Notes: generated by a model from the sequence alone, not told the origin. DNA of 21,302 bases from Chlamydiota bacterium (GCA_023265495.1 JAHFTP010000008.1:1-21302), one strand, 5' to 3'. Counted from the first letter of the stretch, positions 7,714-15,281 are shown. Program-made: numbers and translations.

Positions 7714-8176
7714 TGTCCACACATTCTTTTATTTTTACTCCCAGTTTATGGCTAGGGGAGGGCAAAATTACTCTTAGTATGGTGGAAGAAGAACTCAACT
7801 TTTTTACCAGGTGGAATGTGAGTCATAAGGATCCCTATGGCATTATTGAATGTACGCAGGAGATCCAAATCAAAGGCCTCTCTGACATGATGCTCAATCA
7901 ATTTATTTTTCTCATGTTTCCCCAGGGTCTTTTGTTATAGAGCTAGAAAATCAAGCTATGGGCAAAGTGCAAGGGGAAGGTGTGATCAGTGATAAGGTGA
8001 TAGCCTGGGAATTTCGGATGAGCGACATCGGCTTTGAAGGGATAGAAATATACGAGAAACAAGAAGACAATACCTACTCCATGCATGCGGAATATGCAAC
8101 CAACGATCAGTTCCGTACTCTCATCCAAGGGAAGGTGTGGAAGCAAAATAAAGCAGAACCAAAAGGCAAAAAATGA
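7713..8176 (+). pseudogene. Unknown conserved-looking protein split by a single-base frameshift
   Basis: The frame starts at ATG 7713 (overlapping the rodA stop by one base), runs MSTHSFIFTPSLWLGEGKIT... and stops at 7940 after LNQFIFLMFPQGLLL. The neighbouring frame reads straight on with SHVSPGSFVIELENQAMGKV and continues to a TGA at 8174-8176. Adding one T to the T-run at 7906-7910 would join the halves as ...LNQFIFSHVSPGSFVIELE, giving about 154 residues. The C-terminal half alternates hydrophobic and polar residues (AWEFRMSDIGFEGIEIYEK), suggesting a beta-rich, lipocalin-like fold; no family is recognised and no signal peptide is seen. The 3' end overlaps the lipoprotein start (ATGA). 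The intact coupling on both sides suggests either a recent mutation or a homopolymer sequencing error. Confidence 0.75.
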
Positions 8177-8517
8177 AAAACAGAATTTTTCTTCTCTCTC
8201 TTATCCTTTTAGTAGGCTGTGCGTCACATTCGGCGCTAATGAGTAAAGCAGACTTTGATGATGTGCAAGTAGGAACAAACGTCTCTTCCGTTACAGAAAA
8301 GATCGGTCAGCCCTATGCTATTCATAACGGATCCGGAGGATCTAAAGAGTATGAATACGTAGAGAGGATTACCACAGGTAATACGCTCATTTATGAAAAT
8401 CACTATTTTATTACAGTAAAAGACGGGATGATCACAGGAAAGTCAGTCTCTCAAGAGCAGGTAAAAGCCTTTGATCTCATCTACCAAGACGATCCTAACC
8501 ATAATCAATATCCGTAA
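8173..8517 (+). CDS. BamE/SmpA-like small outer-membrane lipoprotein
   Basis: 114 residues. A lipoprotein signal peptide is clear: MKNRIFLLSLILLVGC, with lipobox LVGC making Cys16 the lipidated residue after signal peptidase II cleavage. The mature part FDDVQVGTNVSSVTEKIGQP (28-47) followed by a beta-rich EYEYVERITTGNTLIYENHYFITVKDGMITGKS resembles the SmpA/OmlA (BamE) fold, in which a xxGxxxxxVxxxIGxP turn is typical. BamE is an accessory of the beta-barrel assembly machine; whether this protein does that job is not shown by the sequence. It starts inside the upstream stop (ATGA), so it depends on the rodA transcript. No terminator is obvious after 8517. Confidence 0.75.
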   Translation: MKNRIFLLSLILLVGCASHSALMSKADFDDVQVGTNVSSVTEKIGQPYAIHNGSGGSKEYEYVERITTGNTLIYENHYFITVKDGMITGKSVSQEQVKAFDLIYQDDPNHNQYP

Positions 8518-8546
8518 GAAGATTTCTGAAGATTGTGTATGCAGTC

Positions 8547-8744
8547 TCAGGCTGTCGTAATGGATGCAGCAGCTGATACAGCTCTTTTAAACACGATAGC
8601 TCGGTTCATCTGCTCTTTAAAAAGCTGCATGAAGCGATCTTTGTCATGAGGGCTTTTTAGCTGTTCAGGGAATTTTCTATAGGCTCTCTCCTTTTTCACA
8701 AGTATATGCTTGGTTAGGAGAATCCTCATCCTCCGGAAATACAT
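8547..8744 (-). other. Orphan coding-like frame downstream of the AlbA_2 gene
   Basis: This minus-strand frame overlaps the last 68 bases of the AlbA_2 gene in another phase and covers the otherwise empty 8547-8676. From about 8690 downward it reads KERAYRKFPEQLKSPHDKD and RFMQLFKEQMNRAIVFKRAV, a composition typical of real amphipathic protein, ending in TGA. No start or SD of its own is convincing. It may be the tail of a gene truncated when the accessory block arrived, or chance. 8518-8546 holds nothing recognised. Confidence 0.2.
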
Positions 8745-10305
8745 ATTTCAGAGTTCCCTCTTTAATCATTGGCGTAAGATGGCTTCTGACGAAGTGTTTT
8801 TTGTCCTTTCTTTTCAAAAGATCTACTAATTGCTGAGCTGTTAGCGGTTGCCATGCGCAGAGTTTGCGAATTAATAGGCGTAAGTCTTTTATATTAGAGC
8901 GTTTATTGAATTTATTAATTAACGTTTGCAGCTCTTGTGGCGGGGTTTCTATTGGAAACACACCCGTATACGGGTGTGTTTCGGCCCCAAACACACCCGT
9001 ATACGGGTGTGTTTGCTCTTCTACTGGGATGTTTTGACTTGCCGCGGCTGCTCTTCTCCCCGCCTCGGGATGAATAGGCAAAACCGTAAGAAAGTAGTGA
9101 GACTCTTCGTCTGTTTCAAAAATTGCCGGTGGCGATCCATTTGTCTCCATAGCTTTATGAATTTTGGGTACTCCGGTACAACGCCCCTCCGTCAGATGAA
9201 GCTCTTTAAGAAAGTCTCCAATTCGACGGTTTCTATAAGTTCGGACGTGAGCTGATCCTTTATTTAAATCCTCAATTTTTAGGGGAGGTAATGGACCGGG
9301 AAATGATAAAATTTCAATACGATCAGGTCTAATGCTGATTTCAATCGGTTCTCTTTGGGCATAATCTTTATGGTAAACGGCATTTGCTAAAGCCTCTTCC
9401 AAAGCAACATAGGGATAGTTATAAAAACGATCGGCTTCGGCACGATCCGGCCTTTTGCGGACCTCCTCTTTAATAAACATCGACTGAAGATATCGCAATG
9501 CTTCTTTAAGCTGAATATGGATGGGCCCTCTGAAGATCTTTTCAGAAAAGCTATCGCCTACTTCATCATGGAAATCAACAATTTCAATCCGAGCATAGGG
9601 GAAAAATTGCTCCGGATTATTATTGAACATCATCAGGCCAATATTTAAAGGTTTCAGATATTCCTCCGGCCCCTGTACAATTTGCATTTGATGACAAAGC
9701 TGCTCCAAAGAAATTTTATCGACTTCTGATAGGAGGTCACTCTTTACGTCTCTCAAAAAGTCTTTAATGAGACCTACCTGAAGGTCCTTCAGGCTCCCTT
9801 GATGACAAATTCGATCGTCATAGGGTACTTGATTTGCCATTTCATGCAGTCGTTGAATATCTTTTATCTGAGCCTTTACTGTTGTAGAATTGCGCCTTAT
9901 GAAATATGAATAAGGTGCATTCTTACCTAAAGTGTCCGGAGCCTGATAAGGTCTCGTTTGACCACCAGGACACCAAATTAACAGAATCATTCTTTCTTGA
10001 AAAACGACAGGTGCAACTATTGGATGATAGTTGGGACGTAGCCTGTAATTTAAGTTGACCAGTTCTTTTTGAATTTCGTCAATCTTATTGGCTGATAGGC
10101 CGACTGGAGGAAAAATCGGTTGGCCTTTGTCCTCCTCTATTCCTACTACTAGATAGCCCCCACCCCAATTGTTGATGTCATTTGCAAGAGCGCAAATTGT
10201 GTGAATAATGTCTTCAGGGTTCCATCCTTTTTTGAACTCAAGACGTTCCCATTCAACAATCTGTCCTCTTAGTAACTCGTCAACATTAATGGGAAGCGCT
10301 GTCAT
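8677..10305 (-). CDS. AlbA_2 (Schlafen-like) / HATPase_c_4 putative transcriptional regulator
   Basis: 542 residues. An N-terminal AlbA_2 (Schlafen-type) domain is seen in EWERLEFKKGWNPEDIIHTI (18-37) and GGGYLVVGIEEDKG (48-61). The central GHKL-type ATPase half has EEALANAVYHKDYAQREPIE (about 313-332) with the N-box Asn, then RPDRIEILSFPGPLPP and TGVPKIHKAME. The C-terminal part (about 465-530) looks like a winged helix (LTAQQLVDLLKRKDKKHFVRSHLTPM). Between ATPase and winged helix lies a linker carrying THPYTGVF twice with an 11-residue period, encoded by perfect DNA palindromes. Such proteins are annotated as ATP-dependent regulators or RecG-like proteins, and Schlafen-like domains also occur in defence genes; the substrate is unknown. 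The start overlaps the upstream Xre gene (ATGA), so they form an operon. Confidence 0.88.
   Translation of the reverse strand: MTALPINVDELLRGQIVEWERLEFKKGWNPEDIIHTICALANDINNWGGGYLVVGIEEDKGQPIFPPVGLSANKIDEIQKELVNLNYRLRPNYHPIVAPVVFQERMILLIWCPGGQTRPYQAPDTLGKNAPYSYFIRRNSTTVKAQIKDIQRLHEMANQVPYDDRICHQGSLKDLQVGLIKDFLRDVKSDLLSEVDKISLEQLCHQMQIVQGPEEYLKPLNIGLMMFNNNPEQFFPYARIEIVDFHDEVGDSFSEKIFRGPIHIQLKEALRYLQSMFIKEEVRKRPDRAEADRFYNYPYVALEEALANAVYHKDYAQREPIEISIRPDRIEILSFPGPLPPLKIEDLNKGSAHVRTYRNRRIGDFLKELHLTEGRCTGVPKIHKAMETNGSPPAIFETDEESHYFLTVLPIHPEAGRRAAAASQNIPVEEQTHPYTGVFGAETHPYTGVFPIETPPQELQTLINKFNKRSNIKDLRLLIRKLCAWQPLTAQQLVDLLKRKDKKHFVRSHLTPMIKEGTLKYVFPEDEDSPNQAYTCEKGESL
8955..9015. repeat. Two perfect 28-bp palindromes inside the AlbA_2 gene
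   Basis: Copy 1 spans 8955-8982 and copy 2 spans 8988-9015. Both contain the same 26-base perfect palindrome, whose half is AAACACACCCGTA with its complement TACGGGTGTGTTT. The start-to-start distance is 33 bases, a multiple of three, so on the minus strand each encodes the octapeptide THPYTGVF in frame. Third codon positions are identical between copies, so the identity is at DNA level and not only protein level. Confidence 0.92.
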
Positions 10306-10601
10306 ACTGTAGCCTTATGTGCAATTTTTTTATGTTCCAGGGCATCATTCGCCTCAATTTCTTTCATACTCTCCTGAGAGGGACTCTTCTTTTTCTTCAG
10401 GGCGGATAAAAGTTTTTGTAGTTTTTGAATAGCAAGGGGGGAGGGTTTTGTTTTTTTGTTTTCCCAACGGTTGACCGTAGGAAAAGATACACCGAGTTTT
10501 GCTGCGAACTGTTCTTGTGTCAAGCCAATCTCAAGCCGAATTTTGAGTACATGTTGAGCTATTTGCTCCTCAGAATTAAACATGTCCGTAAATTGGAACA
10601 T
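10302..10601 (-). CDS. Xre/Cro-type helix-turn-helix regulator
   Basis: 99 residues from the ATG at 10601, which has AAAGG then CAGGCTG upstream; a GTG five codons earlier (10616) is possible but less well placed. Residues about 20-60 form an Xre HTH: IRLEIGLTQEQFAAKLGVSF then TVNRWENKKTKPSPLAIQKL, the usual Q-E-x-x-A-x-x-L-G-V...T-x-x-x-W-E pattern. The tail is Lys-rich then acidic (KKKKSPSQESMKEIEANDAL), with no recognised domain. Translation is coupled to the AlbA_2 protein through ATGA, so the two likely act together, with this protein probably controlling its own operon. An AT-rich dyad lies 31-54 bases upstream of its start. Confidence 0.88.
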   Translation of the reverse strand: MFQFTDMFNSEEQIAQHVLKIRLEIGLTQEQFAAKLGVSFPTVNRWENKKTKPSPLAIQKLQKLLSALKKKKSPSQESMKEIEANDALEHKKIAHKATV

Positions 10602-10631
10602 CAGCCTGCCTTTCACTAGGATTTTTAATAT

Positions 10632-10655
10632 ATCATATGTTATAAATTATATGAT
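10632..10655. promoter_or_regulatory. AT-rich dyad upstream of the Xre gene, candidate operator
   Basis: ATCATAT (10632-10638) and ATATGAT (10649-10655) are inverted complements with a 10-base spacer, giving 17-base centre-to-centre symmetry suitable for a dimeric HTH repressor. It lies just upstream of the Xre start at 10601 in an AT-rich region that could hold its promoter. A small hairpin CCTTG-GAAA-CAAGG (10656-10669) adjoins it. The rest of 10602-10726 shows nothing recognised. Confidence 0.4.
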
Positions 10656-10726
10656 CCTTGGAAACAAGGAAAATTATCAGATCCTCTCCAGACAGCGGTT
10701 TAAGGCAATGCTATGTGAACTACAAC

Positions 10727-11827
10727 TCACTTCAATTGTGCTCTTATTAATGAATAACTCGTGTTGCGTCCGCCTTCTGCATTTTTCGCGAGGATCCCTC
10801 GATTAATGAGATCGAGGATATCTCGATAGGCAGTATCTTGAGAACACTTTGTCATCTTAGCCCATTTTGATGAGGTTAATTTCCCTTCGAAGCCATCTAG
10901 TATACGATTAATGATCTTCCTCTGCCTTTCATTCAAGGAGACCTCTGCAAGAGCTTCCCAAAACTGGGTTTTATATAAAATAGTGCCAAGAGTAGATAAT
11001 GCCTTTGCCATCGCTCTTCCTAGACAACTGAAAAACCACTCTATCCAAGGAGTGATGTCTAAGTCCCCTTTTTGGGTTTGTTCTAAAATGGCATAGTAGT
11101 ATTTTCTCTCTATCTGAATTTGCGCAGATAGGCTGTAGAAGCGACGAGAACTATTTTCAGAGCGAGCTAGCATCAGATCCGCAATAGCGCGCCCAATACG
11201 GCCATTTCCGTCGTCAAAGGGGTGAATAGTGACGAACCATAGATGGGCTATAGCTGATTTTAATACCGGATCAATAGCTGTCTTATTGTTGAACCAATCC
11301 AAAAAAAGTTCCATTTCGCGATCTACCTGCGCAGCTGGAGGGGCTTCGAAGAGAATAGTTTCTTTGCCCATTTGGCCGGAGACCACCTCAACGGGACCTG
11401 TGCGCCACGCTCCCACTCTAATTTTTGTGAAAGAGCTGCGCCCAGTAGGAAATAGAGATACATGCCATTTAAATAGTCTTTCTTTGGTAAGTGGTTGTTC
11501 ATATTTCTGTGTAGCATCTAGCATCATTTCCACTACGCCGTCTATATTTTTATCTGCAATATCGAGAGCTGCAAAATCCATTCCCAGATGGCGTGCAACA
11601 GATGAGCGCACCAATGATTGATCCAAAATTTCCCCTTCAATTTCACTGGATTTAACGACATCTTGTGTCAGGACCTGTAGAACAGTTTCCTCTTGCGCAT
11701 GAAAACCAATGGACTCCATTCCGCCAATTAAGCGTCCTTGCTGATGGCGAAGCTCGATGAGTAAATCTGAAAGTTTCTCTTGGTCCCAAAAAAAATGAGG
11801 CCATTTTTTAAGTTCGTGGATATACAT
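10727..11827 (-). CDS. Fic-family AMP-transferase with DUF4172 and winged helix
   Basis: Predicted to transfer AMP from ATP to protein hydroxyl groups. 366 residues. The N-terminal DUF4172 segment (about 1-80) ends with SSEIEG (60-65), matching the (S/T)xxxE(G/N) inhibitory helix of class II Fic proteins, so activity is likely auto-inhibited by Glu64. The catalytic motif HPFDDGNGRIGR (202-213) is fully canonical with His202. A C-terminal winged-helix-like segment (LTSSKWAKMTKCSQDTAYRD, about 313-332, then LINRGILAKN) ends the protein. The substrate cannot be told; regulators of this architecture often modify themselves or a DNA-related enzyme. It stands alone on the minus strand. A weak GC-poor leader precedes the ATG at 11827, with paired hairpins 66-115 bases upstream. 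Confidence 0.92.
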   Translation of the reverse strand: MYIHELKKWPHFFWDQEKLSDLLIELRHQQGRLIGGMESIGFHAQEETVLQVLTQDVVKSSEIEGEILDQSLVRSSVARHLGMDFAALDIADKNIDGVVEMMLDATQKYEQPLTKERLFKWHVSLFPTGRSSFTKIRVGAWRTGPVEVVSGQMGKETILFEAPPAAQVDREMELFLDWFNNKTAIDPVLKSAIAHLWFVTIHPFDDGNGRIGRAIADLMLARSENSSRRFYSLSAQIQIERKYYYAILEQTQKGDLDITPWIEWFFSCLGRAMAKALSTLGTILYKTQFWEALAEVSLNERQRKIINRILDGFEGKLTSSKWAKMTKCSQDTAYRDILDLINRGILAKNAEGGRNTSYSLIRAQLK

Positions 11828-11892
11828 ATAAGTGGCCTTACTATGAGTGCTTCATTCTTAAGTATAGCACATAATCTCCGAAGGAGCAATAA

Positions 11893-11942
11893 CATTCTCC
11901 GCATTACATGCGGAGAATGGGTGGATTATTCTCCGCATGTAA
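11893..11942. repeat. Overlapping competing inverted repeats upstream of the Fic gene
   Basis: Three copies of one motif, alternating in orientation: CATTCTCCGCAT (11893-11904), ATGCGGAGAATG (11908-11919) and ATTCTCCGCATGTAA (11928-11942). Copies 1 and 2 make a 12-base stem with a 3-base loop. Copies 2 and 3 (TTACATGCGGAGAAT, 11904-11918) make a perfect 15-base stem with a 9-base spacer. The two hairpins are mutually exclusive. The region lies upstream of the minus-strand Fic start. 11828-11892 and 11943-12012 hold nothing else recognised. Confidence 0.85.
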
Positions 11943-12012
11943 AAAGGGACTTGGTCTGTATTGATTTTAATTAACTAGTAATGAATGACTTGAGATATTT
12001 TCTGCATGGGGC

Positions 12013-12045
12013 AAAAAGAAAAAGGCAGGCTATTTCTAACCTGCC
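12013..12045 (-). terminator. Rho-independent terminator after the DJ-1 gene (distal copy)
   Basis: On the minus strand GGCAGGTTA-GAAA-TAGCCTGCC forms a 9-pair stem (one G-U pair) closed by a GAAA tetraloop and followed by TTTTTCTTTTT. It is the near-copy of the terminator at 12789-12818. Confidence 0.88.
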
Positions 12046-12128
12046 TTTCTGGATCCTTCGAACCTGAATCCTTAACTACGCACGGATTTTACTATCCACG
12101 CCAGCAGCTACCGGAAGACTTTCAGCTT
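12013..12128 (-). pseudogene. Second, degraded copy of the rpsJ 3' end with its terminator
   Basis: Bases 12013-12128 align with 12789-12907, i.e. the last 18 codons of rpsJ, its 3' UTR and its terminator. Translated across one missing base, the fragment gives KLKV then [13 protein letters not shown] and a TAG stop, against [17 protein letters not shown] and TAA in the real gene. Shared blocks include ACGCACGGATTTT, ATCCACGCCAGCAGC and CTTTCAGCTT. The identity is about 80% by eye, so it is not a fresh duplication. The fragment begins right after the DJ-1 stop codon. Confidence 0.88.
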
Positions 12129-12129
12129 A

Positions 12130-12771
12130 TCATCTGCTTTCAAAGAAAGCTGCCATTCGCGCTTGCACTGCTTCTACCATCTTTAGAGGCGCTTTTGCTC
12201 TGGAGCCGACATCAAATGGCGGCTGCGGGTCGTATTCTATGCCGAGCTGCAGCGACTGGGCTACAAGTGGCCCTGCAATTTTTGCTGCAAGCATAAGTGC
12301 CATGTCGATTCCTGCAGATACCCCGGCCGCAGTGATTACTTTGCCATCTTCGACAATGCGCTCTTGCACAGGTTTAGCATCCCAGACGGATAAACGATCA
12401 TGCACAGCCCAATGTGTGGTAGCTCGCAGTCCTTTGAGAATACCAGCAGCTCCCAAGATAAGACTTCCTGTGCACACAGAGGTGGTCCATGTGGTTGTTT
12501 CATGAATCAAGCGTGTCCAAGCGAGTATTTCAGGGTGATTGCGCAAGGTGGTTGCGCTCCCTGCCCCAGGTACAACCAATACATCAGCATGAGAAACATC
12601 GGATAGGGCATACTCAGCTGTCAATACAAGGCCTGCAGATTCCGAATGGATGGGTCCTGGCCGAATGGCGGCTCTTTGCACCACAGCTCCCGGCAGGCGA
12701 CAGAGAATTTCATGTGGCCCAACCGCATCAAGAGCTGTCATTCCATCATAAAACAAAAATACGATTTTCAT
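12130..12771 (-). CDS. DJ-1/PfpI family protein, acquired cargo
   Basis: 213 residues of the DJ-1/PfpI (class I glutamine amidotransferase-like) fold, closest in look to the isonitrile hydratase/ThiJ-like group. Visible features: FLFYDGMTALDAVGPHEIL (5-23) with a conserved acidic residue at Asp15, VLVVPGAGS (64-72), the nucleophile elbow TTSVCTGSLILGAAG (96-110) with Cys100, THWAVHDRL (119-127), and VSAGIDMAL (151-159). Substrate unknown; members act in small-molecule hydrolysis or stress protection. The gene is visibly richer in G+C than its neighbours: 99 of 180 bases in 12181-12360 (about 55%), against 23 of 60 in a fusA sample (13441-13500). Its ATG lies 18 bases after the rpsJ terminator T-run, with only a weak SD (AGAGAGA). 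The duplicated rpsJ end that follows shows it was inserted. Confidence 0.88.
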   Translation of the reverse strand: MKIVFLFYDGMTALDAVGPHEILCRLPGAVVQRAAIRPGPIHSESAGLVLTAEYALSDVSHADVLVVPGAGSATTLRNHPEILAWTRLIHETTTWTTSVCTGSLILGAAGILKGLRATTHWAVHDRLSVWDAKPVQERIVEDGKVITAAGVSAGIDMALMLAAKIAGPLVAQSLQLGIEYDPQPPFDVGSRAKAPLKMVEAVQARMAAFFESR

Positions 12772-12788
12772 GGGATCTCTCTTTGTGT

Positions 12789-12818
12789 AAAAAAAAGGCA
12801 GGTTATTTCTAACCTACC
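12789..12818 (-). terminator. Rho-independent terminator of the rpsL-rpsG-fusA-rpsJ operon
   Basis: Minus-strand GGTAGGTTA-GAAA-TAACCTGCC gives a 9-pair stem (one U-G pair), GAAA loop, then TTTTTTTT. It is placed about 35 bases after the rpsJ stop. An A-run on the far side of the stem (12819-12823 on the plus strand reads TTTTT) could make it work weakly in both directions. Confidence 0.9.
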
Positions 12819-12853
12819 TTTTTGGATTCCTGCAAACCTAGATTCATGCACTT

Positions 12854-13171
12854 TTACGCACGGATTTTGATATCCACGCCAGCAGCCACTGGAAGCACTT
12901 TCAGCTTGTCGATAGTGTCTGGTGTTGGGTCTAGGATATCGAGAACGCGGATATGTGTGCGTATCTCAAACTGTTCTCTAGACTTTCTGTCCACGTGCGG
13001 GGACCTAAGTACTGTATAGATTTCACGTCTTGTAGGAAGAGGAATAGGACCTACAATACGAGCTCCTGTTCTCTTTGCAGTCTCTACAATATCTGCTGTA
13101 GAGCGGTCTAGAACTCTTTGATCATATCCCTTAAGGCGGATACGAATCTTTTTTCTGCTTTGTTTTGCCAT
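12854..13171 (-). CDS. rpsJ: 30S ribosomal protein S10
   Basis: 105-residue S10 of the small subunit head, also known (as NusE) to join transcription antitermination with NusB. The full family sequence is visible: [17 protein letters not shown] near 8-24, [20 protein letters not shown] (34-53), [19 protein letters not shown] near 55-73, and [20 protein letters not shown] (80-99). SD AGGA lies upstream of the ATG at 13171. It is last in the operon, 19 bases after fusA. In many bacteria rpsJ heads the S10 operon instead; its place after fusA is the chlamydial order. Its 3' end has been duplicated 0.78 kb further on. Confidence 0.97.
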   Translation of the reverse strand: MAKQSRKKIRIRLKGYDQRVLDRSTADIVETAKRTGARIVGPIPLPTRREIYTVLRSPHVDRKSREQFEIRTHIRVLDILDPTPDTIDKLKVLPVAAGVDIKIRA

Positions 13172-13190
13172 AATTTCCTGTCTAACCTAA

Positions 13191-15281
13191 TTATTTTTTC
13201 AAAATTTCGTCTTGAATCTTGGTAGGCACTTTTTCGAAGTGACTTGGCTCCATCGTATAGTTTGCTCTACCGGAGCTGAGAGACCTCAGCTGTGTAGAGT
13301 ACCCAAACATTTCACTTAAAGGAACCTCAGATTCTACCATGACTGCTCCCTTTTCTGTGGTCTGATTTAAGATTTTCCCACGGCGTCTGTTAATATCTCC
13401 GATGACATCGCCCATGAATTGGTCAGGAGTCGTAACGACCACTTTCATGATAGGCTCTAAGAGTGTAGGCTTAGCTTTTCTACATGCATCTTTAATAGCC
13501 ATGGATCCGCAAATCTTAAAGGCCATCTCACTGGAGTCTACCTCGTGGTAAGATCCATATGTGATAGCTACCTTGATATCCACAAGAGGATATCCGGCGA
13601 GAACACCTGTAGTAAGACCTTCTTCAACCCCTTTAATAACGGGGTTAATGTATTCCTTAGGAATAGATCCGCCAACAATCTTGCTGACAACTTCATTGCC
13701 TTTACCCACTTCGTTGGATTCAATCTCCAAACATACGTGAGCATATTGTCCGCGTCCACCAGATTGTTTGACATACTTAGTTTCTGTACTGCTGGAGATG
13801 GTGATCGTCTCTTTATAGGCTACCTCAGGCTTGCCAACATTGGCTTCCACAGCGAATTCACGGAACATACGATCTCGTAATATTTCCAAGTGAAGCTCAC
13901 CCATTCCAGAAATGATTGTCTGCCCAGTTTCTTCATTCGTCTGTACGCGGAAAGTGGGGTCTTCCTCTGAGAGCGAACCTAAAGCGATAGATAGTTTTTC
14001 TCTATCTGCTTTAGATTTAGGCTCAATAGCCATAGAAATCACAGGCTCCGGGAACTCCATCTTCTCTAGGAGTAGAGGATAATCTTCCGTGCAGAGGGTA
14101 TCTCCTGTGCTGGTGTACTTCAGGCCGATACAGGCTGCGATATCTCCCGTAAAAAAGTCATCTCGGTCTTTTCGTTGATTTGCGTGCATCTCAAGAAGTC
14201 TGGAGACTCTTTCTCTTTTATCTTTTGTCGTGTTGGTCAGAGCTGTTCCTTTAGATAGTGTTCCAGCATAAACACGGACGAATGTCAATCTTCCCACATA
14301 AGGGTCTGACATGATCTTAAATGCCAAAGCAGCAAGAGGGCTGCTATCGTCAGGCTTAATCTCCATAGGGTCGCCACTGGAAATATTAATCCCTTTAATC
14401 ATGCCCCTATCTAGAGGGGAAGGCATCCAGTGCACTACAGCGTCAAGTAAAGGTTGAATCCCTTTATTTTTGAAGGCCGTGCCGCAAAGAACTGGGTTGA
14501 TTTTATTGGTAATCACCCCTTTTCTTATAGCTGCATGGATTTCTTCTTCTGTTAAAGATTCTGGATTTTCGAGTACTTTCATCATGAAAGATTCATTAGT
14601 TTCATCGATGGTCGCAAGCTCCTCTAATAGATGAGCACGCATTTCTTTGCATTTGCTTAAGAGGTCGCCGGGGATCTCTGCTGTTTCGTACTTAGCGCCT
14701 AAGGTTTCATCTAAGAAGAGGTAGGCTTTCATAGTGACCAGGTCTACCATCCCTTTGAACTCAGACTCACTTCCAATAGGACATTGTACAGGAACTGCAT
14801 TTGCTCCTAACTTGTCTCGCATAGTGTGAACGGCGTTAAAATAGTCTGCGCCTACTCTGTCCATTTTGTTGACAAAAGCAATCCTTGGCACGCCATAACG
14901 AGTCGCTTGTCTCCATACCGTTTCAGATTGTGGCTGCACGCCTGCTACGGCGTCAAAGACCGCTACAGCACCGTCAAGCACACGAAGAGAACGCTCCACT
15001 TCGATGGTAAAGTCTACGTGGCCTGGAGTGTCAATGATGTTAATTTTGCTGTTTTTCCAGTACACAGTGGTAGATGCGGAGGTGATAGTGATCCCTCTTT
15101 CTCTTTCTTGCTCCATGAAGTCCATGGTAGCAGCACCCTCGTGCACTTCTCCCAGGCGGTGTAGTTTTCCCGAATAGAAAAGGATCCTTTCGGTGCAGGT
15201 GGTCTTCCCTGCATCGATGTGCGCCATAATCCCAATGTTACGCACATTTTTTAGTTCATCAGTTTCTGGTCTTTTTGCCAT
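13191..15281 (-). CDS. fusA: Translation elongation factor G
   Basis: Ribosomal translocase GTPase, 696 residues, full length. GTP-binding motifs: AHIDAGKTT (20-28, P-loop), switch [22 protein letters not shown] (G3), NKMD (G4) and the G5-like CGTAF. Later domains show [20 protein letters not shown] (domain II), [15 protein letters not shown] (domain III), [19 protein letters not shown] (domain IV) and [20 protein letters not shown] then [20 protein letters not shown] (domain V). The strong SD AAGGAAGAG stands before the ATG at 15281. It sits 30 bases after rpsG. Confidence 0.98.
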   Translation of the reverse strand: MAKRPETDELKNVRNIGIMAHIDAGKTTCTERILFYSGKLHRLGEVHEGAATMDFMEQERERGITITSASTTVYWKNSKINIIDTPGHVDFTIEVERSLRVLDGAVAVFDAVAGVQPQSETVWRQATRYGVPRIAFVNKMDRVGADYFNAVHTMRDKLGANAVPVQCPIGSESEFKGMVDLVTMKAYLFLDETLGAKYETAEIPGDLLSKCKEMRAHLLEELATIDETNESFMMKVLENPESLTEEEIHAAIRKGVITNKINPVLCGTAFKNKGIQPLLDAVVHWMPSPLDRGMIKGINISSGDPMEIKPDDSSPLAALAFKIMSDPYVGRLTFVRVYAGTLSKGTALTNTTKDKRERVSRLLEMHANQRKDRDDFFTGDIAACIGLKYTSTGDTLCTEDYPLLLEKMEFPEPVISMAIEPKSKADREKLSIALGSLSEEDPTFRVQTNEETGQTIISGMGELHLEILRDRMFREFAVEANVGKPEVAYKETITISSSTETKYVKQSGGRGQYAHVCLEIESNEVGKGNEVVSKIVGGSIPKEYINPVIKGVEEGLTTGVLAGYPLVDIKVAITYGSYHEVDSSEMAFKICGSMAIKDACRKAKPTLLEPIMKVVVTTPDQFMGDVIGDINRRRGKILNQTTEKGAVMVESEVPLSEMFGYSTQLRSLSSGRANYTMEPSHFEKVPTKIQDEILKK

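Noticed and set aside
7906..7940. Programmed ribosomal frameshift
   Set aside because: No heptameric slippery sequence or downstream structure was seen, and a five-T run is short for transcript slippage; mutation or sequencing error fits better.
8955..9015. CRISPR-like array
   Set aside because: Only two repeats with a 5-base gap, in frame in a protein; no spacer series and no cas gene.
12239..12870. Several plus-strand open frames opposite the DJ-1 gene
   Set aside because: Long frames here result from the gene's higher G+C; the minus-strand frame has the complete DJ-1 fold motifs.
13545..15164. Plus-strand open frames opposite fusA
   Set aside because: They are antisense shadows of a fully conserved elongation factor gene, without ribosome-binding sites.
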